NCBI GenBank assembly: GCA_025455985.1
Contig: JALOLM010000147.1
Span: forward strand, 1-6,294
Origin: Candidatus Nanopelagicales bacterium
Lineage (GTDB): Bacteria > Actinomycetota > Actinomycetes > S36-B12 > UBA10799
Reading direction: 5' to 3'
DNA length: 6,294 nucleotides
Made by a program: the position numbers and the translations under genes. Below the pieces are notes generated by a model. It saw only the letters and a list, made by a program, of their open reading frames with translations. It was not told the DNA's origin and searched no databases. Positions 1-6,010 of the stretch are shown piece by piece; position 1 is the first letter of the stretch; every line of letters starts with the position of its first letter.

Positions 1-729
1 ACCGGCGGTCACCCGGCCGTGCGGGCGGAACGGGGTCTTCAGTGAGGCCAGGGACTCCATGGAGGTCCCTGGGCGCGGGGGCTCGTCGGCGGTGGCCAGA
101 CCGTATCCCTTCTCCGTGGAGCGCAGGGCCATGGGAACGAGATCCGGCTGGATCTTGCCCGCGGCGTACGCCTTGGCGGTCTTCTCCTGGGAGGCCACGG
201 CGAATGCGTCGGAGCGTTCTTTGGTCAACTGCGGGAATCGGTCGTGCAGATTCTCCGCAGTCTTGCCCATCAGCAGGGCCTCGGGGTCGACGATCTTCTC
301 GGCCAGGAAGCGCGGGTTGGGGTCGACGCCCTCGCCCATCGGGTGCCTGCCCATGTGCTCGACGCCCGCTGCCACGGCTACGTCGTAGGCGCCCACACCG
401 ATTCCGGCCGACACCGACGTGGCCGCGGTCAGGGCGCCCGCGCACATGCGATCGATCGAGTAGCCGGGTACGGACTTGGGAAGTCCCGCCAGCAGCGCCG
501 CACTGCGGCCGATCGTCAGACCCTGGTCGCCGATCTGGGTCGTGGCGGCCACAGCTACCTCGTCGATGCGCTCCGGGGGGAGGTTCGGGTTGCGCCGGAT
601 CAGTTCCCGGATCACTCGCACGACCATGTCGTCGGCGCGGGTTTCGGCGTAGAGGCCCTTCGGACCGGACTTTCCGAACGGTGTTCGAACACCGTCCACG
701 AGAACGACATTGCGACCAGCCTGTGGCAT
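1..729 (-). CDS. fadA: Acetyl-CoA C-acyltransferase (thiolase), N-terminal part; runs off the left edge
   Basis: Thiolase-family enzyme that probably performs the last step of fatty-acid beta-oxidation in the cytoplasm, cleaving 3-ketoacyl-CoA with CoA to acetyl-CoA and a shortened acyl-CoA. An open frame of 243 codons with no stop runs from an ATG at 729 to position 1. The N-terminus has the thiolase signature VDGVRTPFGKSG (residues 11-22). The nucleophilic cysteine lies in SIDRMCAGALT (Cys96), and a substrate-loop type segment EHMGRHPMGEG follows at about 124-134. The window ends inside the FRPHGRVTAG segment, so the catalytic His and second Cys are outside. The start is fixed by an AGGAGG five bases upstream. 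The EHMGRHPMG segment resembles, from memory, actinobacterial beta-oxidation thiolases paired with a FadB-type protein, but the partner would lie off the edge and cannot be seen. The thiolase family is certain; chain-length specificity and the symbol are inferred. Confidence 0.93.
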   Translation of the reverse strand, partial: MPQAGRNVVLVDGVRTPFGKSGPKGLYAETRADDMVVRVIRELIRRNPNLPPERIDEVAVAATTQIGDQGLTIGRSAALLAGLPKSVPGYSIDRMCAGALTAATSVSAGIGVGAYDVAVAAGVEHMGRHPMGEGVDPNPRFLAEKIVDPEALLMGKTAENLHDRFPQLTKERSDAFAVASQEKTAKAYAAGKIQPDLVPMALRSTEKGYGLATADEPPRPGTSMESLASLKTPFRPHGRVTAG

Positions 730-734
730 CACGA

Positions 735-740
735 CCTCCT
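735..740 (-). promoter_or_regulatory. Strong Shine-Dalgarno of the thiolase gene
   Basis: The minus strand reads AGGAGG, a perfect six-base match to the anti-Shine-Dalgarno core, followed by TCGTG and the ATG at 727-729. It settles the thiolase start and is much stronger than the ribosome sites of the other genes here. Confidence 0.85.
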
Positions 741-771
741 GCGGGGCGTAGGGAAACCCAGTGTGCCGCCT

Positions 772-790
772 ATGTTACTCGCCAGTAGCA
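772..790 (-). promoter_or_regulatory. Probable operator/promoter of the thiolase gene: imperfect palindrome over a -10-like TAACAT
   Basis: Positions 773-790 read TGTTACTCGCCAGTAGCA on the plus strand. This is an 18 bp imperfect inverted repeat in which TG, TACT pair with AGTA, CA around a CGCC centre. On the minus strand the site overlaps TAACAT (772-777), which fits the actinobacterial -10 pattern TAnnnT and would place transcription start about 35 nt before the thiolase ATG. I see no good -35. A repressor bound here would block the promoter. The shape and size fit a TetR- or GntR-family dimer, and I recall similar TACT/AGTA palindromes upstream of fatty-acid oxidation genes in high-GC actinobacteria, but I cannot verify the regulator. 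The palindrome is seen; its role is inferred. Confidence 0.5.
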
Positions 791-909
791 AAAGGCTGAG
801 AGGGGGTCCCGGGGGTGGTGGTCCTGTTGGGTCCGCGACGTCGGAGAACGTCCTTCTCGAACGCGGTGGGTTGTTCTGCAACGCGACGGTGTGGGCCGCG
901 AGCTCTCCG

Positions 910-2046
910 CTAGAACAGGTCGGCGGTGTGCTCGATCTGCCAGGGGCGGGCGCCGAGCTCATGCAATCGAACGACCGGGTCCTCGGGATCGTGCCACGCG
1001 AGGTCGGCCACCACGTCGGGTGCCAACAAGGTCTGGGTCCAGACCTCAAGTTCCTCGGCGCGCTCGGTCACCGACTGGCGTAGAGCCACCCAGCGCACCG
1101 CGGCTTGCGGATCGCGCTGCTCCCAGGCCTTCAGCGTCCGGGCGGGTGGGCCGTCGGTACGGCGTAGCGGGCCGACAGGTTCGGCGATACCGCTGGCCAC
1201 CACCGCCAGCCACTCGTCGCTGCGGCGCAGCACTGAATCGGGCAGGTCGCCAGCGGCCCGCAGTTGCTCCCGGTCTCGCGGCACGGCTTTCGCGATGTCC
1301 ACCATCGCCTGATCGCGCAGAATCCTGTGGACTGCCACATCGCGGCGCCGGGCCAGTTCATCGCGGTGGAACCAGAGCGCGCGCAGGATTCCGCGCTGGG
1401 TGTCGTTGCGCAGCCGCCCGGCGCTGTTGGTGCGGCGCCACCGCTGGTCAGGATCCGCTGGCTCCCGCCGACGCATCTGATGGCCGAACTCCTGGGCCGC
1501 CCAAGTCGTCTTCTCAGCGGCGGTGAGCTTTTCGGCCAGGGACTCTCGTAGTTCCGGCAGCACCTCTACATCCAGCGCTGCGTAGTCCAGCCAGCTGCGC
1601 CGCAGGGGCCGCCGTGACCAGTCGGCCTGCCCGTGTGACTTGCGCATGGTGCGGCCGAGTTCGGACTCCACCAGTGACGCCAGACCGATCCTCTCCATCC
1701 CCAGCAACTGAGCGGCGAGTTCGGTATCGAATAACGCCGTCGGTGCCAAGCCGATCTCGGCCAGACAATCGAGGTCATTGTGGGCGGCCTGCATGACCCA
1801 CTCGGCGGTGTCCAGCACCTCGGACAGCGCGCTGAGGTCCGTCAGGGGTAACGGATCCAGCAACAGGACAGGAGCCCCCGGCCGGAAGACCTGGATGAGA
1901 TATGCGCGTTGGCTGTAGCGGTAGCTGCCTGCCCGCTCGGCGTCTACTCCGATGGGTCCGTCAGCGGCGGCGAGGTCCGCGACCGCCTGCTGCAACGCGT
2001 CGTGGGTATCGACCACGACCGGAATGCCGTCGGAAGTAGGTGTCAC
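910..2046 (-). CDS. rnd: RNase D-type 3'-5' exoribonuclease with HRDC domain
   Basis: Predicted cytoplasmic DEDDy-family exonuclease that trims RNA 3' ends, as RNase D does for tRNA precursors. The 378-residue protein has all three exonuclease motifs: Exo I GVDAERAG with Asp35 and Glu37, Exo II QAAHNDLDCL with Asp91 as the likely metal ligand, and Exo III YAALD with Tyr155 and Asp159. An HRDC nucleic-acid-binding domain follows at about 215-285 (GILRALWFHRDELARR onward). The approximately 90-residue tail to the C-terminus resembles a second HRDC-like region, as in E. coli RNase D (375 residues), so it looks full length. The start is a GTG at 2046 with only a weak AGG about eight bases upstream; an in-frame TAG twelve bases upstream rules out earlier starts. 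It lies 41 nt after the LuxR-type gene and is probably cotranscribed with it. The actual substrate is unknown. Confidence 0.93.
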   Translation of the reverse strand: MTPTSDGIPVVVDTHDALQQAVADLAAADGPIGVDAERAGSYRYSQRAYLIQVFRPGAPVLLLDPLPLTDLSALSEVLDTAEWVMQAAHNDLDCLAEIGLAPTALFDTELAAQLLGMERIGLASLVESELGRTMRKSHGQADWSRRPLRRSWLDYAALDVEVLPELRESLAEKLTAAEKTTWAAQEFGHQMRRREPADPDQRWRRTNSAGRLRNDTQRGILRALWFHRDELARRRDVAVHRILRDQAMVDIAKAVPRDREQLRAAGDLPDSVLRRSDEWLAVVASGIAEPVGPLRRTDGPPARTLKAWEQRDPQAAVRWVALRQSVTERAEELEVWTQTLLAPDVVADLAWHDPEDPVVRLHELGARPWQIEHTADLF

Positions 2047-2087
2047 GGTTTCAACCTACGCATGCGGGCCGCTCGGGTGGCGCAGGC

Positions 2088-2684
2088 TCAGCCTATGTAG
2101 CCCCGCCGGATTGCTGTGGCGACCATCTGCGCCCGATCGCCGGACCCGAGTTTGCGGGCGATACGCGCGAGGTGCGACTTGACGGTGAGCGCTGACAGGC
2201 CCAGCTCCTCGCCGATCTCCCTGTTCGTCTGCCCGTTGGCGACCATGGCCAAGACCTCAAGCTCGCGTCGGCTGATCCGGATGCCGTCGTCCTCGGGGTT
2301 GCTGAGTCGGGGGGCGGACTGTTCGGTCGGTTTCACCACGACCATACGGACCCCGGACAGCAGGGCCGAGTGGATCGCGCGCGCATCAGCCTTGCCGGAC
2401 AACACCCCCACCTGCAGCCACCCGCGTTGACGCAGCATGCGGATCAACGGCAACACCGGACCGTCGGACAACGGGGTGACGACGAAGCAGTTGTCGGGTG
2501 CCGAGTGGCTGTCGGCGTACTGCTTGGCCTCGAACGCGGAGGCCACCACCCGGGTACTCGCACCCAGACCTTGGGCTGTTGTGTCAAGGTCCTGCGGCTT
2601 GCCGTCACTTATGAACACGCTGGTCAGCCGGGTACGGCCTGGTGTCACCACGGATGTGGCCGGCAGCAAGACGACTGAACCCAT
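2088..2684 (-). CDS. LuxR-family transcriptional regulator with degenerate receiver-like N-terminus
   Basis: Predicted DNA-binding regulator of 198 residues. The C-terminus (about 135-195) is a complete GerE/LuxR helix-turn-helix: ISRRELEVLAMVANGQTNREIGEELGLS followed by the recognition helix around TVKSHLARIARKL (167-179). The N-terminal 130 residues have the length and beta/alpha rhythm of a response-regulator receiver, and VLSGKADARAIHSALLSG then VVVKP (Lys118-Pro119) resembles the end of one. There is no acidic pocket, however, and Thr70 stands roughly where the phosphorylated Asp should be, so control by a histidine kinase is unlikely. I chose the ATG at 2684 because GGGAGG lies five bases before it; the longer form from a GTG at 2699 would start inside that ribosome site. 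No kinase gene is adjacent. From memory, orthologues occupy the same place between RNase D and DUF3000 genes in other actinobacteria. Targets are unknown. Confidence 0.9.
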   Translation of the reverse strand: MGSVVLLPATSVVTPGRTRLTSVFISDGKPQDLDTTAQGLGASTRVVASAFEAKQYADSHSAPDNCFVVTPLSDGPVLPLIRMLRQRGWLQVGVLSGKADARAIHSALLSGVRMVVVKPTEQSAPRLSNPEDDGIRISRRELEVLAMVANGQTNREIGEELGLSALTVKSHLARIARKLGSGDRAQMVATAIRRGYIG

Positions 2685-2689
2685 GGCAA

Positions 2690-2695
2690 CCTCCC
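2690..2695 (-). promoter_or_regulatory. Shine-Dalgarno that sets the LuxR-type regulator start
   Basis: The minus strand reads GGGAGG followed by TTGCC and the ATG at 2682-2684. The upstream in-frame GTG (2697-2699) touches this motif and has no ribosome site of its own, so the 198-residue form starting at 2684 is preferred to a 203-residue form. Confidence 0.75.
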
Positions 2696-2757
2696 GCACT
2701 GGTGGTGTTCAGAGCATCGGCGGCAGTGGTCGAGGACTTGAGCCCGAGGGCGCGGAT

Positions 2758-3312
2758 CTAGGAGATGTCACCTATACGACTGACACCAGGGTGATGTGGC
2801 GGCAGCCCAGCGCACGTCTCCATCAGCGCAAGCCAGACGGCGTAATGCTCCGCAACCTCTGTCACCCGTTCGGGTGACCACGAGGCGCGAATCTGGATGC
2901 TGTTCTCGTGGCCACGCGCGGAAAGCGCCTCGTACGATGTGGAGCGCGTCGCAGTCACTGTGCCACCCAGAGCGTGATAGCCCAGGCCCGAGTCGGTAAG
3001 GCACTCCTGGACCCACGCCCACCCGACATCGGTGAGCAACTGGTCCTGTTCCATCTCCGCGTCGATGTCTGCCTCGACATACACCACGATGCGGCAGTCC
3101 GACTCCCACGTCGGCGGGCGGGAGGGATCGTGCAACAGTACGAAGCGCCCTGAGCCGACCTCGGGATCCAGACCGATCTGAGCGGTCACCGCGTGAGCGA
3201 AGGGCGCCAGACGACCGGGCGCTGGGGCGCTGCTGATTTCAATCTCCGGATGCACCTCGACCACGTCCAGCGCAGACAGAGCCTCTGCGAAAGGATCCGG
3301 TTTCGTGCTCAC
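2758..3312 (-). CDS. DUF3000 family protein, function unknown
   Basis: A 184-residue soluble protein with no signal peptide or membrane segment. I recognise it as DUF3000, a conserved actinobacterial family without assigned function. Family landmarks in order are a charged stretch ending VEVHPEIEISSAPAPGRLAPFAHAV (roughly 18-42), GRFVLLHDPSRP (about 55-66), a central tryptophan-containing region with GWAWVQECL, NSIQIRASWSP (about 136-146), and the C-terminal AVWLALMETCAGLPP (about 158-172). The length is typical. The start is a GTG at 3312; an in-frame TGA 30 bases upstream and the absence of another start codon between them fix it. There is no clear Shine-Dalgarno, which suggests a leaderless message. 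It diverges from hemE and lies 73 nt before the LuxR-type regulator. The recurring position beside hemE hints at a link with haem supply, but nothing in the protein shows one. Confidence 0.88.
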   Translation of the reverse strand: MSTKPDPFAEALSALDVVEVHPEIEISSAPAPGRLAPFAHAVTAQIGLDPEVGSGRFVLLHDPSRPPTWESDCRIVVYVEADIDAEMEQDQLLTDVGWAWVQECLTDSGLGYHALGGTVTATRSTSYEALSARGHENSIQIRASWSPERVTEVAEHYAVWLALMETCAGLPPHHPGVSRIGDIS

Positions 3313-3473
3313 GGTGCCACCATAAGTCGCTTCGAGCTGTCAGGGGACCGATCACGCCGGGCGCGTGTCCTGTTCATCTCAGGGCGCCGGGGTGATGAAG
3401 CGCGACCGGTGCGCATATTGGGGTATCGGGAGGTGTCGCCGAGGTCCTCACCCGAACATGCCACGATCAAGGG
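3313..3473. promoter_or_regulatory. Divergent promoter region between DUF3000 and hemE, possibly with leaderless starts
   Basis: This 161 nt gap separates two genes reading outward, so it should hold both promoters. For DUF3000, the minus strand has TATGGT (3319-3324), matching TAnnnT, exactly six bases before the GTG. That is the geometry of a leaderless transcript, and no Shine-Dalgarno is visible. A CTGACA (3338-3343) resembles a -35, but 13 bases is too short a spacer. For hemE, CACGAT (3462-3467) sits in the mirror position, six bases before its GTG, but matches the -10 pattern less well. I found no convincing IdeR/DtxR-type iron box or other known operator. Confidence 0.5.
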
Positions 3474-4556
3474 GTGACCCTCCCACCAGAGCACCCGTGG
3501 CATGCCAACGCGACCCGTGACAGCCGTCTGATCCGGGCAATGCAGGGGCGTCCGGTGGACCGGCCGCCGGTGTGGTTCATGCGCCAAGCCGGTCGCTCAC
3601 TGCCCGAGTACCGCGACGTCCGCGCGGGGATTCCCATGCTCGATGCATGCTTCGACCCCGCGCTGGCCGCGGAGATCACGCTGCAGCCGGTACGTCGGCA
3701 CGGCGTGGATGCCGCCATTTTCTTCAGCGACATCGTGGTACCCCTGAGGGCTGCCGGGGTTGATGTGGTCATCACCCCGGGAGTCGGTCCAGTGGTCGCT
3801 GAGCCCTTCGAGACCGCCGCCGATCTCGATCGGCTCCCGCCACCGGCGCCGGGGATGTTCGACGCGATCGCTGCTGGCGTCGGCATCACGATCGCTGAAC
3901 TGACGGGGACACCGTTGATCGGCTTCGCAGGCGCGCCTTTCACCGTGGCTTCGTACTTGATCGAAGGTGGTCCGTCGCGCGATCTGCCCAAGACCAAAGC
4001 GATGATCGTGCGCGAGCCCGAGCTGTTCGGCCAACTGCTCGGCAGACTGTCGGATCTGGCAGCAGCGTTCCTGCGGGCCCAGATCCTGGCCGGCGCCAGC
4101 GCGGTGCAACTGTTCGACTCCTGGGTCGGCGCGTTGCCCCGGCGTCTCTACGAGGAGCACGTCGCCCCGCACAGCCGGGCCGTGTTCGAGCGCGTAGCGG
4201 ACCTGGGGGTGCCGCGGGTTCACTTCGCGGTGGGTGCCAACCATCTTGCGCCGCAGATGGCCGACGCCGGGTGTGACGTTCTCGGGATCGACTTCCGGGT
4301 GGATCTCCAGGATGTCGATCCTGCGATCCGTTCGCGCATGCCGCTGCAGGGCAACCTCGATCCCGCCGTGCTGCTCACGGACCAGCCCACGATCGAGCGC
4401 GAAGTCCGACGCGTGCTGGCCAGCGGACGAGGACTTCGTGGCCACATCTTCAATCTGGGCCACGGCGTGCTGGCTACAACTCAGGCGGAGATGGTCACCG
4501 CGGCCGTTGACGCGGTCAAGCGTTTCGGGGAGCCGATGGGGGAGGGCCTGCGATGA
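3474..4556 (+). CDS. hemE: Uroporphyrinogen decarboxylase
   Basis: Cytoplasmic enzyme that removes four carboxyl groups from uroporphyrinogen III to give coproporphyrinogen III, the last step before the haem branch pathways separate. The 360-residue length is normal. The signature PVWFMRQAGRSLPEYR (32-47) carries the substrate-binding Arg37 and Arg41. FFSDIVVP carries the key Asp86, at the same number as in the human enzyme. Tyr161 in APFTVASYLIEGG, Ser216 in LFDSWVG, the QGNLDP segment (292-297) and His330 in FNLGHGVL complete the active site. The start is a GTG at 3474, preceded by no proper Shine-Dalgarno (AAGGGG abuts it), so leaderless initiation is possible. The first 16 residues before the conserved fold match the usual short lead of actinobacterial homologues. 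It overlaps the next gene by four bases (ATGA), giving translational coupling with the coproporphyrinogen oxidase. Confidence 0.98.
   Translation: MTLPPEHPWHANATRDSRLIRAMQGRPVDRPPVWFMRQAGRSLPEYRDVRAGIPMLDACFDPALAAEITLQPVRRHGVDAAIFFSDIVVPLRAAGVDVVITPGVGPVVAEPFETAADLDRLPPPAPGMFDAIAAGVGITIAELTGTPLIGFAGAPFTVASYLIEGGPSRDLPKTKAMIVREPELFGQLLGRLSDLAAAFLRAQILAGASAVQLFDSWVGALPRRLYEEHVAPHSRAVFERVADLGVPRVHFAVGANHLAPQMADAGCDVLGIDFRVDLQDVDPAIRSRMPLQGNLDPAVLLTDQPTIEREVRRVLASGRGLRGHIFNLGHGVLATTQAEMVTAAVDAVKRFGEPMGEGLR
4541..4546 (+). promoter_or_regulatory. Shine-Dalgarno of hemY inside the end of hemE
   Basis: GGAGGG, within a longer G-rich run from 4538, lies six bases before the ATG at 4553. It supports coupled reinitiation at the ATGA overlap of hemE and hemY and fixes the hemY start. 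Confidence 0.75.
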
Positions 4557-6010
4557 ACACCCAGTTGCCCCACGTGGTGATCGTCGGTGGTGGCATCAGC
4601 GGCCTCGCGGCGGCGTGGTTCCTCACCCAAGGCCCCAACGGTCCGCGGGCGTCAGTGACTGTGCTGGAGGCCGCCGACCATTTCGGTGGGAAGTTGCGCA
4701 CGACGGAGTTCGGCGGTCTGACGGTGGATGTCGGCGCGGAGTCGATGCTGGCGACCCGGCCCGAAGCCGTGAATTTGTGCCGCGAGGTGGGTCTGGAGAC
4801 CGTCCCGGCCGCGACGACACAGGCTGCCATCTACAGCCGGGGCCGAATGCGCGCCATCCCGCGCGGGCTGCTGACCGGGGTTCCCACGGACCTTCGCAAG
4901 CTGGCTGCCAGCGGGATCGTCTCGCTACCGGGGCTGCTGCGGGTTCCGCTGGACCATGTGCTGCCTCGCACGGTTCTCCACGCGGATGTGTCGGTGGGGG
5001 ACTACGTGACCACGCGACTCGGCGCGGAGGTGACGGCCCGTCTCGTCGAGCCCATGCTCGGTGGCGTGTACGCCGGTCGGTCGGAGAACCTGAGTCTGCA
5101 GATGACGGTGCCTGCCCTGTACCGCGCTGCCAGCCAGCGGCGTTCGGCGCTGGAAGCCGCGCGGTCGGTTCTCGAGGACGGCAAGAAGACGATGGGTCCG
5201 CGCAAGGGGCCGATCTTCGTCGGCTTGGAGGGCGGGGTCGGACGGTTGCCTGGAGCCCTTGTCACCGGACTGCGCGAGCGTGGGGCGCAGGTGCGCACCT
5301 CGGCGGTGGTCCAGCAGGTACGCAGTCGCGCCAACCGCTGGGATGTCGTGGTGGGCGACGGCCGCGGCAAGTATGTGACGTACACCGCGGATGCCGTCCT
5401 GTTCGCGACGCCAGCACCGGTCACCGCATCGCTGCTGGAGACGGCCAACGGATCCGCAGCCGACGAGCTGCGGGCTATCGAGTACGCCGACGTGGCGGTC
5501 GTGACGTTGGGTTACCCGGCCTCTGAAGCCAGACTGCTGCACGGCAGCGGTTTCCTGGTGCCGCCGGTGGAGGGCCGTTCGGTCAAGGGGGTGACCTACT
5601 CGAGTTCAAAGTGGAGTTGGGTCTCCCAAGGGGCCCGCAGCGCGGCACCAGACGGACTCGTGATCCTGCGTGCCTCGTTGGGTCGGGCCGGGGATCCGAT
5701 TACGGCGCAGATGTCCGATACCGAACTCGCCCGCACTGCCGCCGACGACATCCACGGCCTCATCGGGCTTCCTCGCCGCCCAGCGCTGCAGCACGTTCAG
5801 CGGTGGGAGACCGGGCTTCCGCAATACAACGTGGGACATCGCACGCGGGTGGCCGACACCCGGGAGTGGCTGCTGAACACCCCCGGTCTGGCAGTGTGTG
5901 GAGCCGCGTACGAGGGTGTGGGGATTGCGGCCTGCATCGGTTCAGCACAGGCCGCGGTGAGCACCGTTCTGCAGCAATTGGCTGAACGCAGAGAATGGGC
6001 ACATGGCTGA
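4553..6010 (+). CDS. hemY: Coproporphyrinogen III oxidase, HemY/CgoX type (often annotated protoporphyrinogen oxidase)
   Basis: FAD-dependent oxidase that uses oxygen to convert coproporphyrinogen III to coproporphyrin III. Older annotation calls the family protoporphyrinogen oxidase (hemG/hemY); the HemQ gene next door argues for the coproporphyrin-dependent pathway, hence CgoX. The 485 residues start with the dinucleotide-binding fold HVVIVGGGISGLAAAW (glycines 12, 13, 14 and 17), with Glu39 in VLEAADHFGGKLRT as the ribose-binding acid. The middle contains PMLGGVYAG and LEGGVGRLPGAL, typical of the family, and the C-terminus has the second FAD motif, LAVCGAAYEGVGIAACIGSA (about 446-465). 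There are no membrane segments, as expected for the soluble Gram-positive type. The ATG at 4553 overlaps the hemE stop, with GGAGGG six bases upstream inside hemE. Its end overlaps the hemQ start by eight bases. Confidence 0.95.
   Translation: MNTQLPHVVIVGGGISGLAAAWFLTQGPNGPRASVTVLEAADHFGGKLRTTEFGGLTVDVGAESMLATRPEAVNLCREVGLETVPAATTQAAIYSRGRMRAIPRGLLTGVPTDLRKLAASGIVSLPGLLRVPLDHVLPRTVLHADVSVGDYVTTRLGAEVTARLVEPMLGGVYAGRSENLSLQMTVPALYRAASQRRSALEAARSVLEDGKKTMGPRKGPIFVGLEGGVGRLPGALVTGLRERGAQVRTSAVVQQVRSRANRWDVVVGDGRGKYVTYTADAVLFATPAPVTASLLETANGSAADELRAIEYADVAVVTLGYPASEARLLHGSGFLVPPVEGRSVKGVTYSSSKWSWVSQGARSAAPDGLVILRASLGRAGDPITAQMSDTELARTAADDIHGLIGLPRRPALQHVQRWETGLPQYNVGHRTRVADTREWLLNTPGLAVCGAAYEGVGIAACIGSAQAAVSTVLQQLAERREWAHG

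Noticed and set aside
833..866. Possible terminator hairpin after RNase D: CCGCG (833-837) and CGCGG (862-866) enclosing GAGAA and TTCTC
   Set aside because: The two 5 bp stems are separated by an uneven internal loop (6 and 3 bases), and no U-run follows on the minus strand. It is too weak to call a terminator without a folding calculation.
244..1083. Long plus-strand open frame of 279 codons across the thiolase gene and the gap after it
   Set aside because: It is antisense to the thiolase, whose minus-strand translation has clear family motifs. Its product is low in recognisable structure and crosses a gap into the RNase D gene. It is a product of high GC content.
2042..2062. Six-codon ORF (ATG at 2062 on the minus strand) whose TGA overlaps the RNase D GTG start
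   Set aside because: It could be a coupling leader, but such mini-ORFs arise often by chance and no ribosome site precedes the ATG.
2084..2094. Palindrome AGGCTCAGCCT over the stop codon of the LuxR-type gene
   Set aside because: It is only five bases per arm with a single-base centre, inside coding sequence and far from a promoter. Chance is the simpler explanation.
3429..3454. Inverted segments GGGAGGTG and CACCCG upstream of hemE as a possible regulatory hairpin
   Set aside because: The pairing has mismatches and a 13 nt loop, and it matches no riboswitch or known haem or iron operator that I recognise.
3597..4463. Minus-strand open frame of 288 codons opposite hemE
   Set aside because: It lies fully antisense to hemE, with no ribosome site or motif that I can see. 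It is expected by chance in sequence of this GC content.
4234..5526. Plus-strand open frame of 430 codons overlapping hemE and hemY
   Set aside because: It is out of frame with two well-supported enzymes, and its arginine- and serine-rich translation shows no domain. It is a shadow frame.
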